Shown here in pieces: positions 11,478 to 23,415 of a stretch of 64,000 nt of DNA. Numbering within the stretch: position 1 is the stretch's first letter; each line of letters begins with the position of its first letter. The translations under genes were made by a program, and so were the position numbers. The notes under the pieces were generated by a model. It did not search any database, had not been told where the DNA came from, and saw only the letters and a list, made by a program, of their open reading frames with translations. Source of the DNA: Glebionis coronaria (taxonomy: Eukaryota > Streptophyta > Magnoliopsida > Asterales > Asteraceae); contig CM046874.1 in NCBI GenBank assembly GCA_025667525.1, forward strand, positions 427,388,400-427,452,399. Direction: 5' to 3'.

Positions 11478-11871
11478 TCTATCCTTGTGGTATTGCTAGA
11501 ACATTCAGAGTGATACTCTTTAGTATTCACAGTGATGAATGGAAATCCTTCCAGTGTTAACATCAAACAGCACTGCGGTAGGTCATATGTAAGATTCACT
11601 TGAATTAAACATATGTTAACTGGAAAGCAACAGTGGTTTGATTCTTAATTGATTCAAACTCGTTCCAGGTCTCGACGCAATATCTTTATGATCTTGCCAG
11701 AACATTCAGAGTAATACTTTTCAGTATTTACAGTGAAGAATGGAAATCCTTCCAGTGTCATCATCAAACAGCACTGCGGTAGGTAACTTGTGCGATTCTA
11801 TATGAATCAAACTTGTGTCAACTGGAAAGCAACGATGGTTTGATTCTTAATTGATTCAGACTTGTTCCAGG
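11478..11871 (+). repeat. Imperfect tandem duplication, about 195 bp per unit
   Basis: Units at about 11478-11673 and 11678-11871 share GAACATTCAGAGT, GAATGGAAATCCTTCCAG, ATCAAACAGCACTGCGGTAG, AACTGGAAAGCAAC and TTGATTCTTAATTGATTCA in the same order, with scattered substitutions. The duplication predates the present insertion, since the LTRs are identical but the units differ. Confidence 0.85.
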
Positions 11872-12387
11872 AAAGTGAATTGACGACCTAATCAGCAGAA
11901 TGGAACTGCATGATTCACTCCTTACTTTGAATTATCTTTCGATATATTCAAGTATTGAGAACGGCTACCACAGCTGGAAATCCTGTCAAGGAAGTTCTTT
12001 GAACTTACCTGATCACAGGTACAGTATTCGTACTGTATAACGGGAAACCGGTGGAATGCAAACGGTGGCGTTATCTCAAGAGTCGCAATTCAAGGCCACA
12101 TATTCAGGATTATTGAAGAAAGCTCAAGAACATCTAAAGACAAAGACTTCCGCTACTCTGATGATCAAGGGAGATTGTTAACAAGCTTTCATGTCAACTC
12201 AAAACATGAGTATGTGGGTAAAGACACAAGAACACAAGCTGGAAAAGTTACAAGATCAAGTCAAGGCAAAGATTAAAGATCCAAGATCACAAGTCATGAA
12301 AGGAACTATGAAAGAACTCTCAAGACAACGAGCTTCAAAGTCTGCAACACCAACGAAGTGAAGTCACATATTACATGACCACCCCTT

Positions 12388-12397
12388 AGGGGGAGAT
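12388..12397 (+). other. K polypurine tract
   Basis: AGGGGGAG plus AT directly abuts the 3' LTR start TGTTAG. This is the standard position for plus-strand priming. Confidence 0.85.
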
Positions 12398-12762
12398 TGT
12401 TAGCCGTATTTAAAGTGATGGTCATATAATATACCGTTGCGAAGCTCGTGAAAAATACTATTCAACGGTGTCGAGAGTTCTTAGTTATTAATGTTTATGT
12501 AACGGGAATTAGTCCCGAACACACAAATGAGGAAGGCCTCCTAAACACTTACTACTTAGTATAAAAGGCTTCCTAAGCCTCATTTGTGTGTGTGTCTTCC
12601 ATTTCATTTGTTTTGTAGAGAGAGAAACGTTTGTGTTTCTCTCACTAGGAATTCACATCTTTTGTTTTTCTCTTTTCCTTCATCTAATCTAATCTTTCTT
12701 TTTTTGGTTTAATCTTCATCTACATTTCTATATCATATTTAGTCGTGTGTTACAATCCAACA
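12398..12762 (+). repeat. K 3' LTR (365 bp)
   Basis: It starts TGTTAG and ends CCAACA, is followed by GGATT, and looks identical to the 5' LTR. Confidence 0.97.
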
Positions 12763-12767
12763 GGATT
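12763..12767. repeat. Target-site duplication of K, right copy (GGATT)
   Basis: Same five bases as 990-994; T pol sequence continues from here. Confidence 0.97.
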
Positions 12768-14890
12768 CATGTTGATCCTTCCAAGATTGAGTCAATTAGG
12801 GAGTGGACTGCTCCAGCGACACCGACTGAAATTCGCCAATTCTTAGGACTCGTCGGATACTACCGAAGGTTCATCGAGGGATTCCCGAAGATCGCAAAAC
12901 CATTGACAAAGTTGACTCAAAAGAAGGTGAAATACGAATGGGGAGATAAGGAGGAATTAGCATTCCAGAAGTTGAAACAAATGTTGTGTAGTGCGCCTAT
13001 TCTATCATTACCAGAAGGGTCGGAAGACATTGTGGTCTACTGTGATGCATCAGCAAAAGGATTGGGAGCTGTCTTGATGCAGAGGAAGAAAGTTATCGCC
13101 TACGCGTCACGACAATTGAAAACGCATGAGAAAAACTACACTACGCACGACTTGGAGCTAGGAGCGGTAGTATTTGCCTTGAAATTATGGAGACACTACT
13201 TGTATGGAACCAAGTGTGTCGTCTATACCGATCACAAGAGTTTACAACATATTCTTGATCAGAAAGAACTGAACATGAGACAACGTCGATGGATCGAGTT
13301 GCTCAGCGATTATGACTGTGAAATCCGCTACCACCCTGGGAAGGCCAATGTAGTGGCGGATGCGCTAAGTAGAAAGGAACAACTGATGACACGTAGAGTT
13401 AGATCGTTAGCTATAGTTATCAATCCGAACTTACCTGTGCAAATTCGTGAAGCACAAACCAAAGTCCTTAAGCCTGAACATGTTGAAGCTGAGAAATTAG
13501 GAGGAATGGTTACTAAGAAATTGGAGACTTGCACTAATGGAACGCTATGTCTGAATGGTAGAAGTTGGTTACCACGGTTTGGAGGAGTAAGGGACGTGAT
13601 TATGCACGAGTCGCATAAATCTAAGTATTCGATTCACCCAGGATCTGACAAAATGTATCAGGATATGAAGAAGCTATATTGGTGGCCAAATATGAAAGCT
13701 GAAATCGCTACGTATGTAGGGAAGTGCCTGACTTGTGCTAGAGTGAAAACAGAACACCAAAAACCATCTGGATTGTTGGTTCAACCTGTAATTCCTATGT
13801 GGAAATGGGAAAATATAACCATGGATTTCATAACTAAGCTGCCTAAAACGACCAACGGATACGACACAAATTGGGTAATTGTGGATCGACTTACGAAATC
13901 TGCACACTTTTTGGCTATGAAGGAAGATGATTCGATGGATAAGCTTACGAGACTTTATCTGAAGGAAGTAGTCGCAAAACATGGGATACCGGTCTCTATA
14001 ATTTCTGATAGAGATGGTAGATTTACTTCGGAATTCTGGAAATCACTTCAGAAAGCGTTGGGTACGTAATTTGACATGAGTACTGCTTATCACCCGCAGA
14101 CTAACGGACAGAGTGAGAGAACTATTCAAACGCTGGAGGACATGTTGCGCGCTTGTGTGCTTGACTTTGGGAAGCAATGGGACAGACATTTTCCTCTAGT
14201 GGGATTCTCTTACAACAATAGTTATCATACCAGTATTAAGGCTGCACCGTTTGAAGCGTTGTATGGTCGTAAATGTCGCTCGCCTGTGTGTTGGAGTGAG
14301 GTTGGGGATAGTAAACTCACTAGCCCTGAACTCATCCGTGAAACGACTGAGAAGATTGTTCAAATCAAGAGCCGAATTCAAGCAGCCCGTGATCGTCAGA
14401 AGAGTTACGCCGACGTTCGACGTAAGCCTCTCGAATTTCAAGTGGGAGACAAAGTGATGCTAAAAGTATCGCCTTGGAAAGGTGTAGTACGTTTTGGCAA
14501 GCGAGGAAAGTTGAACCCCCGTTATATTGGACCTTTCAAAATTCTGGCAAAGGTTGGAACTGTAGCCTATCATCTCGAATTACCGCAAGCGTTGAGCTGT
14601 GTGCACACACTTTTCATGTGTCGAACTTGAAGAAGTGCATATCTAATGAGACACTCGTTATACCATTGGAGGAACTCCGAATAGACGACAAGATGCATAT
14701 TGTCGAAGAACCTGTTGAAATCATGGACCGTGAGGTCAAACGATTGAAACAGAGTCGTATTCCTATCATCATGGTGAGGTGGAATTCTAAACGTGGACCT
14801 GAATTCACTTGGGAGTGTGAGGATCAATTTCGCAAGAAATATCCGCAACTCTTTGACAACTCTAGAAACCGTGACACTCCTAAGCTTTGA
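12763..14890 (+). pseudogene. T: Tekay-like Ty3/gypsy pol, downstream half (RNase H, integrase, chromodomain)
   Basis: This resumes the pol interrupted at 994. Motifs in order: RT thumb ([16 protein letters not shown] near 12830); RNase H ([13 protein letters not shown] near 13038, [11 protein letters not shown] near 13219); the domain end ([15 protein letters not shown] near 13333); integrase zinc finger (CLTCARVK near 13727); integrase core (MDFITKLPK near 13822, SDRDGRF near 14008, [11 protein letters not shown] near 14085); and a chromodomain-like tail (about 14725-14860, ending QFRKKYPQLF). An in-frame TAA at 14067-14069 cuts integrase just before the third catalytic segment. A one-base frameshift in a CA run near 14610 separates the chromodomain. 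Together with the break near 646 and the K insertion, T cannot make functional Pol. Ends at TGA 14888-14890. Confidence 0.94.
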
Positions 14891-14907
14891 GGACAAAGAT
14901 TCTCTAT

Positions 14908-14918
14908 CAAGGGGATGA
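14908..14918 (+). other. T polypurine tract
   Basis: The purine-rich CAAGGGGATGA directly precedes the TGTAACACC start of the T 3' LTR. Confidence 0.7.
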
Positions 14919-17900
14919 TGTAACACCTGGTAATTTTCCGTACTTTGTAAAATGACTATTTTACCCTTTGACTTTTTATTTAGTCAACTATGTGATTTAA
15001 CTGTGTTGGAATCGGGAAGTTATCCCGCGTCTTCTGAAAAACTGTTTGCTGACGAGTAATGGCCTGACACTGTGCTCAGTCATTATTCTGAACATTTTCT
15101 GTGAACCTGACCAAAGTGCTGAGACGGTCAATGAATTGACGATAATCCATGAGATTATTCGTTATCTGTGAATTATGTGCTTAACTGTTTAGTTTTTAAC
15201 AGCGTGATCGTATTTTCTTGAGCAACGTATTTAAATATTTCTGTATATGTTTATATATGCCTGTATATTAGTATTTTTGCTATTTATAGTAATAAATCTT
15301 ATTTACTGTGAATATTTAATTAACGTATCGCGTTTTCGTATTTTACGTCGTTTTTACGTTTAACCGTCGTTAGCGTGCATAAAATGTCAGTTTTCGTCGA
15401 AAAATCGTAAATTTAATATATTTGGTCAAATTTTTAAGTTTTACGTAATTTTTAACTTAACTATATACTTTTTGATATTTACCTAAAACTAACTAATCTT
15501 TTTACCTTAAACCTTTTAACTAGTTACCATAGTAAAAATTTTGAATAATTTACCCCCATATGGGACCCCCATAACCGGCCAAAACAAGCACCATGTGCAT
15601 GATGCACCAAAATCTTACACTTTGCCATATTTAGCTTAAGGTTACACATCTTACACTATTTAACTTACTAACCAAAACCACCTCAAATAATTCACTTATT
15701 CACTTCATTTCACTTCAAAAAAAAAACACACATACCTCTCTTTCTCTCTCAAAACACACGGCACAAACACATACATATTTTCCACCATTGTTGATTTCTT
15801 AAAGCTTCATTTTAACAAGAATTAACACAAAATAAATCACCCTAGAGTTTGTACAAGCATAAAGAAGAATGGTTATTCTTGGTTTGTTGATTTGAGTAGT
15901 TTTTGGGTTGAAGTTGTAGAGTAGAGTTCTTGTTGATTATTAGTGGGTTAGAGCGTAGATCGGGTCGTTGTGATTACGTAGAGTCATTACTCAAGGTTAC
16001 TTCTTAAACCTTTTTTCATCTTTTCATTTTCCATGCATAATCTTTGTAGATCTATGCATGCATGTTACTCATCAAGTATTTTCTTGAAATAAAATGATAA
16101 AAACTATTTTTGGTCATGAAATATTTTAAGATCTATGGAAATTATGTGTGGATCTATTAGATCCATACATGAAAATGGTTTAATTGAAAGACTTGTGAAA
16201 AATATAAGTATGTATATTTTAGATTTGTGAACTTGAAGTAGAATCTTTGATTTTGTTGGTGTTTATGAATAACTGGAGGGAACTAGTAGTGTTACTACTA
16301 GTGGTTACGCTTGAAAATGGTCGAAAACGAGTTTTTACGAAAAACGTACAATCTGTCCGATTTTTATAAGAGGCGTAGAGGGTCGTAAAAATTGTTTTGA
16401 CACTAGTTTACTAAGATATTATGAAAATATAAGTTAATACCTTCGTTTCGATATATTATGGGCTAAAAACGGAGGTAAAATGAGTAAGATATGGTCGTTT
16501 AAATTTCGTTGTCGGAAAACTTAATTTTTGTGAAAAACACTATAAGTGGTTGCTGTCCAGATTTTTAAAGTGGTCGATACGGCATTTTCGAGTTAAACGG
16601 AGTTGTTTTAAGTGTCGAAATGGTTACTAAATGGTATGTATGAATGTTGGACTTGTTTTGTAAAAGTGTATTAGCTCGAAATGTGAATACTTGGTGTAAC
16701 ATTAAAAGTTTGAACGTTGGAAGTGGAAATTGATACTATAGCGGAAAATGACTTGTTGAAATATTGGCGATTGAGAAATTGTTGAAAATAGGGGTTTTAG
16801 CACGAGATTTGAGTACTTACTAAAAATGGCAAACTTTTACGTGACGCCGAAAGGCTGCCGAATTTTCATTAGAAATCGTGTAGGAAAATTTGTTAAGATA
16901 AATTTTGGTAAATTAAAATTTACGCCAAAAGGCTGTCGAAATTTCGTCGAGTCAAAAATAAATATTTTTGCGTAAATATATATATACTATAATGTTTATA
17001 ACGATATAACATTTACAAGTCACGATTTTAACAACATAATGTATACTTGATTGATGAGTAACGTACATGACGAACTAATGTGACTTATTTGCTAGCGCCT
17101 AAACTATAGTATTATATTTAGGTTGTTGCTAGAGTTGCTCGCTACTATTTGATCATACTTTTGCGGTTTGAATCGTTGCTTGAGGTGAGTTTATAGATCC
17201 CTATTAAACTGTTTTTATATGTTTAATGTTTTGGGATGTGATAAATGCTTTGATGCTTGCTTCTGGACGTAAGTAAAACTTGATTTCTATGAACGCTTTG
17301 TGAACACTATTTATGAGATAGCTTAAGTTGCTTTAACCATAGTCCCCACTATCGTGAATCGTTAGTTACTCTGCTGGAGTAAGCTCTTATGTTACGGATA
17401 GATCTATTGAGGGTTGACAACCTCCACTCGGGCATTCTGACGCCGGACGAGTGTGTACCATTTGTATGAACGGAGTCATCTTGGCTAGGTACTCCATTGG
17501 GGAAACATTTATGTATGCAATCTATTGTATGCACTGGATCACTAGTTTCGATGTCACGAGCTTAGCTATCATAAATATTGTGAACACCCAATTTATCCTA
17601 CACTTGGCACTATATCTCCTATCGTTGCACGTGTACATGAAATGAAATCTGAAATTGAATTACTATGAATTTTTACTTGAAACCTATATTCTCACCAACT
17701 TTATGTTGATCCAATTTAGCATTTATCTGAGGTAATTGATGATGTGTTGTACCTGCTGTGTGAAGTACTTGGAGTCCGCACGCATTTCTTGGCTATCTTC
17801 GGACATTTGTTTACTTATGTTTTTGAACTATTATCTCGTTGATGTTTAAAACTTTTACATTCCGCTGCACTATCTTTTGAAACTGAGACCTTTTGTGATG

Positions 17901-18042
17901 TGATGCTTTTATTTAAATTCAACGAGGTATTTTTATAAAACGTCTCATTTAGAGTCGTTCTCTTGTACCTTGAACTATGATACAATGACGTAACAGCCCC
18001 CGAGCTTCACCGCTTCCGCATATCACATTTTGGGGTGTTACA
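14919..18042 (+). repeat. T 3' LTR (about 3.1 kb)
   Basis: It starts TGTAACACC just after the polypurine tract and ends GGTGTTACA, making a terminal inverted repeat TGTAACACC/GGTGTTACA. After 18042 the sequence changes to that of element A, matching the B sequence near 39980. The 3.1 kb length fits Tekay-type chromoviruses. Apart from short chance ORFs this region has no gene. The paired 5' LTR and left target duplication lie outside the window; the right flank reads CCCTA. Confidence 0.88.
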
Positions 18043-18440
18043 CCCTACACTTGATATAAACATTGTCCTCAATGTTTAAACATGTGGGAGTAAACTCCCC
18101 TACACTTAGGACATTGTGCACTTTGTTTAAATCTTGCTAAGGAAGAGACAACTAAAGTGATTCCTATTTTAATATTGAAGAATATAAAACAGAAAATCAA
18201 AAGAGTTTAGGATAGAACAGGGAAGACGGGTACACGGAATCATGGGTCGTCAAAAGTCATCAAGAATGGATCTTTGAAAGCTCGAATCCCTGCACATGAT
18301 AAGAAAGAAAACAACAAACACATACTAGGGTCTCCCCCTACACTTATTATAAAAACAAAGAAAAAGGATAGATACTGTGGGTTGCCTCCCGAGAAGCGCT
18401 TGTTTTTGTTAACCGAGTCGTGAGCCTGACTCGACCTTGA
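18043..18440 (-). other. A 3' untranslated segment
   Basis: Non-coding. It is homologous to B just downstream of its gag-protease stop. It contains two CCCCTACACTTA words and the inverted pair ACATTGTCCT / AGGACATTGT. Confidence 0.7.
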
Positions 18441-21400
18441 TTAGCATAGAAAGAAGCTTGAAACACATCCACCGGGATCAAATACAGGGTTTTCGTCCAT
18501 CAAATAGCACAAGCTTAAGGCGAACAAGGCAAGACAAAGATGAGTAGGCAAGGTTCCCTTAAGTTGTTGAGCACGGTGGTAGCAAGGGTGATGAGGTGCA
18601 AGCATATCTCCAAAAGTTCCAAAAATCTTTCCTTTTATTTCATCAGATGGATACTGAGATGGCTTAGAAATTTCAATACCGGGATCGAACACCTTTTCCT
18701 TTTGGGGAAAATAACACTCGGGCTCAGTAGACCTTGAAGAAGATCCGCTCATAAATCGCACAATCTCATCCTCAGAGGGAGGATAGAGAGGTGTCAAGAC
18801 ATAAGTACTACGGATATCGGTGTCGTCCGGCTTCTTCTCCTTTGAAACGGGTTTCTTCATATCCGAAGGAGGATAAAGACCATAATCATCAATGTCCAAA
18901 GGAGGAGAATCACTCTCATTTGGGAAGTAAGTGTTGAGAAAAGTAACAAACTCTTCCTCAAATGAGTAGTCATCCAAAGTAGGATCAAGTGTTGTTGGCG
19001 GAGGATCTTCATCAAAAGTAGGTGCAAGGTCATCATGTGAAGAATCACTCGAAAGAGTATCGACATCATCAAAGTCATCATAAGTTGGCATGTCTGGATA
19101 CTCTGAAACAATTATCATAATCATCCTCATCGGAACTAGAATCATCATCATAATCATCATAGATCGGTGGAGAATCATAAATTGGTGGAGGGTCTAAATT
19201 GGAGAGAGAATCATCAACATCATCTTGGAAGAGTGGATTATCATAGCAAGTATCAAAAAGAGGATTGTTGTAGACGACAAAATCATCAAGCACATTAATC
19301 ATATTCGTTGATTCTCTTCCATTGGGTTTGGTTGTGATCTTCCCCATTTTAAATACTTGTGCTTCATTCCTGACTCTTAAGATTAACTCACCTTTGGCAA
19401 CATCGACTAAAGCTTTTCCGGTTCTCAAGAATGGCCGACCAAGTATTAAAGGAATACGAGGGTCCATTTCATAATCAACAACAACAAAGTCGACCGGACA
19501 AGTGAAGTGCGCACTTTAATAAACACATCTTCAGCAATACCAACGGGGTAAGCGAGAGTGCGATTTGCAAGCTCAAGAGTAATCTTAGTTGGTGTATGGT
19601 CGGGTAATGATAAATTTTTCAAACACTTAAAGGAATCAAATTTATACTTGCCCCGAGATCAGCTAAGGCAGTAAATTCTTCGGTTTGGTTAAAAGTACAT
19701 GGTAGCACAAAATGACGGGGATCTCCAAGTTTCCCCGGAAGTTCTTTAAGAAGGACGGCATAACAGTTTTCATTCAATCGAGTATTAACAAACTCGGCCA
19801 TCTTCTCCTTCTTATTAAGTAATTACTTAAACATATTAACAAATTTAGGCATTTGGGCAAGAGCTTCAACAAGGCTAAAGGTGATAGTCAGTCCCGAAAT
19901 ATTCTTCAAATAGTTCGACACTTGAATGTCATCCTTGGTTTGCAGTTTGGCCTTGTCTAAGCGAGATGGATAAGGAATGTTGGGTTTAGTTGGTGTAGGT
20001 GTAGCAGGTAAAGGTTGAGATGTTGAAGGTTTAAAGGTGGAAGGTGGGGTTGGTGAAGGGTGCTTCTTGGGTTCTTCAGTAAGAGGCGGAGACGGTAATG
20101 GAGAACTAATATTAGGCGTGGGAGTAGGCGGGATAAATGGTGGTGGAGGAGGTATAGATGGAGTAACTGGGGGAGGGATAGATGGTCCTACTAAGGTTGC
20201 TCCACTGCGTGTAGTAATAGCACTCACATTCGCTCTTGGGTTGGTGACGGTATTTGAAGGAAGAGAGCCCGAAGTATAGGGTTGAGTACTTGGAAAGAAA
20301 CTAGCCATCATATTCTTCAAATCATTCGTTTGATTGTTGAAGGAGGTTTGCATATCATGTCGAAGCTCGGTTCTAATATCATTCCCTTGCTTAGTGATAT
20401 CTCCTTTCAAGTTGATGATTTGGCTTTGCAGATTCTTGATTTGCTCTCCTTGGATCCTTATGAAAGTTTCCACATCTTCATTAATGGGTGGGGCTTGTTG
20501 AGCGGGTGGGTGATAAGGATTAGAAGCTCGAGGTGGGTTTGGGTTTGGGTTTCTTCTATTGTAGTTGTTGGGGTTATGGTTTTGAGGAGAAAAACCGGGT
20601 GATAGAAAGTTGTTAGAACGGTAACTTAGCAAGTTACGATCACCTTGAGGTCAGGCTTGGTAGTTTTCCGTTGAGTAGTTACCATAAGCCGCATACACGT
20701 TTTCCGGATTGTCATGAGTAGAAGGACAATCAGTGTATGAATGAGAACCCCTGCAAAGCTCACAAGAAGTTGTTACAGCTTTAACTTGTTGTTGTTGATT
20801 TGTAGCCAAGAGTTGCATATTCTTGCTCATTTCGACCATTGCGCGGGTCAATTCGGTGATATCAGGGTTGAAAGCAGTAGAAGAAACATTGACTCTCGGG
20901 TTTGATCTTGAAGATGCGGATGAATCCCAATTTTTGTGATGAGTAGTCATGTTCTCGATAAGCTCTCTACACTCCTCAGGTCTTCTTTTCATAAATGTGC
21001 CACCGGCGGCTGCATTAATCGTATCACGATCATGAAAAGTTAAATCGTTGTAGAAAGTATCAATTAAGGTGACGGGGAGCATGTTCTGGTTTGGACATCG
21101 ATCGATCAAAACATTATATCGTTCCCAAGCATCAAAAGGCGATTCATCAGGTTCTTGTGTAAATCCACTAATTTGATTCCGAAGGCTCGTGACCATGGAT
21201 GGTGGAATGTAGCGCGACAAAAAGCGTTGAGTCATCTCATCCCAAGTATGAATTGAATTTTTTAGAAGACGATCAAACCATTTTTCGGCATGGTGGGATA
21301 AGGTGTGTGGAAATAGGTGAAGGCGAAGAAAATCCATAGTAACACCGGGCAACTTCATGCTCTAAGTAACGGTAATGAATTTGTCGAGGTGTTAGTTGGC

Positions 21401-21685
21401 ATCATCATCCAGTAATCCTCGAAAAGGACAAGTGTTATGCACTTGTTGGATCATGTGATGCTTCAACGAAAACTCTGGAGCCGTGATTTGAAACGGCGCA
21501 ATCGGTCCTCCTCGTCCATTCATTGTAGGTTGACAAAGCTCCTCCATCGTTCTAAGATCGGGTGGGGGAACATTGTTGTTGTTATTCATGTTGGGGTGGG
21601 GTGGATTATTGTTGTTGTGCACACCAGCCATAACTAAATCTTCACGAGTCTCGGGCTCTGAATAAGTTGAAGATCTAGTACGCAT
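18441..21685 (-). pseudogene. A Gag-protease, degraded copy
   Basis: Minus-strand reading starts at ATG 21685 with MRTRSS, as in B. In order: Gag N-terminus (21392-21685); Retrotrans_gag-like core (20651-21358, WFDRLLKNSIHTWDEMTQRF); short zinc knuckle CELCRGSHSYTDC near 20750; Pro-rich linker (19823-20632); retropepsin with ADLGASINL near 19670 and ILGRPFL near 19440; an acidic Asp/Ser-rich region; and a C-terminal block with a hydrophobic stretch ending MDENPVFDPGG (18441-19178). At least four breaks are evident from frame changes or stops (near 21360-21390, 20633-20650, 19802-19822 and 19468-19618). The intact relative is B (40379-43582). Confidence 0.9.
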
Positions 21686-21922
21686 GCACCTGCAAAAGCA
21701 AAAGAAAAAGATACGAACGAAATAGAGAATATATATGTACGTGTAAAATAAAAATAAAAATCTTTTTGGATTTTTGAAAATTTTTTATTTTTATGGATTT
21801 TTAACAATTTTTAATTTTTATGGATTTTTGAAAATTTTTAAGCAAGAAAAATAACGTTCACGAGTGAGCGGATCCCAAAATTCAACGCGTCTCTCACAGA
21901 AAACCTATAATCTTAACGAAAA

Positions 21923-21940
21923 GAGCCGGCAGCGGCGCCA
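21923..21940 (-). other. A primer binding site (tRNA-Asp type)
   Basis: On the minus strand it reads TGGCGCCGCTGCCGGCTC. This matches the known Athila/Tat primer site complementary to plant tRNA-Asp(GUC) except at position 9 and at its end. It lies two bases inside the LTR end. Confidence 0.8.
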
Positions 21941-22417
21941 TTTAATACAAGGGATTTTGTATGTAAAAATTATCATCACAGTCTGATCGAATTGATTACT
22001 GGTTAACGTGTGACTCAGTCGTCTTTTGGTGGGAAACAATAGATTGGTCATTGTAGTATAATTATATTGCAAAACGTTAAAGTAAATGACGGATAATTAA
22101 AACTAAAACTAATTAAAACGTAAATGGTGCAATATTAAAACTCTTAAAAGTATATTAATTAAATGACAAAAATTAAAGCTTGACGGAAAGTTAATTTGAC
22201 AATGTAATAAAAATGTAAACTTAAAATTTAAAATAAAGAAAAACGATTAAAATAACACTAAAGTAAACTGGCAGAAAAATAAGCCTTGAAAATTAAACTA
22301 AAAATTAGAAAAAAACACTTTGTAAAAACATAGATTTCGGTAAGCGTGCAATTTTTGAAAACTTAAAATAATGCAAACTTAAAAAAAAACTAAGACAAAT
22401 TATTAAAACAAAACCAA

Positions 22418-22862
22418 ATCCGATCGGAATACCGATCGGAATGCAAGCCGTCGGAATGCTGTCACAACAAAGCCATCGGAATAATCTGTCGGAATAGGAT
22501 CGGAATGGCACCTATCGGAATGTAAGATACAAAACTATCGGAATGTATAAAAACTAAACCTATTAGAATACTTAAAAACTAGATCTATCGGAATACTTAA
22601 AATGACAATCTATCGGAATACTTAAAATGAAACCATCAGAATGTGGCTAACAAAAATTGGGCAGCACTTCGTTTCAATAAGGCCTTAAGACCCGTCACAA
22701 TGTACGATCTCAATGAGCGATCGCAATCACGATCGAAATAAGGGGGAATTACTCTATCTGAATGGTGAACGCGATCCTCTGTCGGAATGTAAAACCCTAA
22801 GCCGATTGTCACGATCAGAATGAGAGTAAAAGCTGTCGGAATCCAGGATCCCTTTCCGATGG
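22418..22862 (-). repeat. A LTR: TTCCGAT-type array
   Basis: About 14 words of ATTCCGAT or ATTCCGAC type on the minus (transcript) strand, with TTGCGATCG near 22725. The anchor words TCTTAAGG (22683-22690) and TTAGCCACATTC (22639-22650, both minus strand) recur in the K leader in the same order, about 36-40 bases apart. Confidence 0.85.
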
Positions 22863-23407
22863 AATGAAATACAAAATAAGCAAAACAAATAAGCTAAGAC
22901 TAAAAAGCAAATACCAAAAACTTGATTAAACAAGAATAAGACGAATGAAATAAGCACAAATTTAAAGACTTTCAAGACACAAATTAAGCAAACTTTATAA
23001 AATAAACTTTGAAAAGATAAAACTTAAGAAAATTTTAAAACAAATAAGCTAAATACAAAATAAGCCAATAAGATTGTCAAGCTTATAGCTTAATTCGTAT
23101 AAAAGCCTAGATAGAAATAAAAAGATAAACTTTTTAATCAAAGAAGCAATAAGATTAAGCAAAATTAATGCTTATTCCGAATCAAAAACAAATCAAAGAC
23201 AAGAAAAGTAGAATAAGAATGACAATGAAAAGCTTGATTAAAAATAAGATTCAACAACAAAATTAAAGAACTTACTTGGAATTAAAGGCAAGAAATTAAA
23301 GAACAATTAAGTAAAATGACAAGAAATTAAAAGGTGCAAGTAATGAAAATGGTGGAAGACTAGTTTGTCAAAATAGTCAACACCTCCTAATGTGATATTA
23401 GGAGGGT

Positions 23408-23415
23408 ATTTATAG
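23408..23415 (-). promoter_or_regulatory. A LTR TATA box
   Basis: TATAAATA on the minus strand, preceding the TTCCGAT array by about 550 nt in the direction of transcription. Confidence 0.6.

Larger units (their letters stand above)
10026..12397 (+). other. K 3' non-coding region with repeated polypurine tracts
   Basis: There is no ORF over about 90 codons in this 2.4 kb. It holds four copies of AGGGGGAG or GAGGGGGAG: 10492-10500, 10612-10620, 10711-10718 and 12388-12395. Only the last adjoins the 3' LTR and is the expected plus-strand primer. It also contains an imperfect tandem duplication at about 11478-11871. I recognise no protein or RNA gene. Confidence 0.8.
995..12762 (+). mobile_element. 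K: complete Ty1/copia LTR retrotransposon, long gag, recent insertion
   Basis: The element is 11,768 bp and bounded by TG...CA LTRs of 365 bp. In order it contains the 5' LTR, an initiator-Met-type primer site, a 0.9 kb leader with TTCCGAT repeats, a 1384-residue Gag ORF, a same-frame protease-integrase-RT-RNase H ORF, a 2.4 kb non-coding 3' region, a polypurine tract and the 3' LTR. Integrase precedes RT, which defines Ty1/copia. The two LTRs show no difference when read side by side, and the 5-bp duplication GGATT is exact, so insertion was recent. The only apparent coding lesion is one in-frame TAA between gag and pol. I do not assign the copia lineage; the coiled-coil-rich long Gag is unlike short-gag families. 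Confidence 0.97.

Noticed and set aside
12747..12762. GTG-initiated start of the T downstream ORF
   Set aside because: These bases belong to the K 3' LTR; the T coding sequence resumes at 12763.
17349..17645. Short ORFs in the T LTR
   Set aside because: About 60 codons, no family signal, within a 3.1 kb LTR where chance ORFs are expected.
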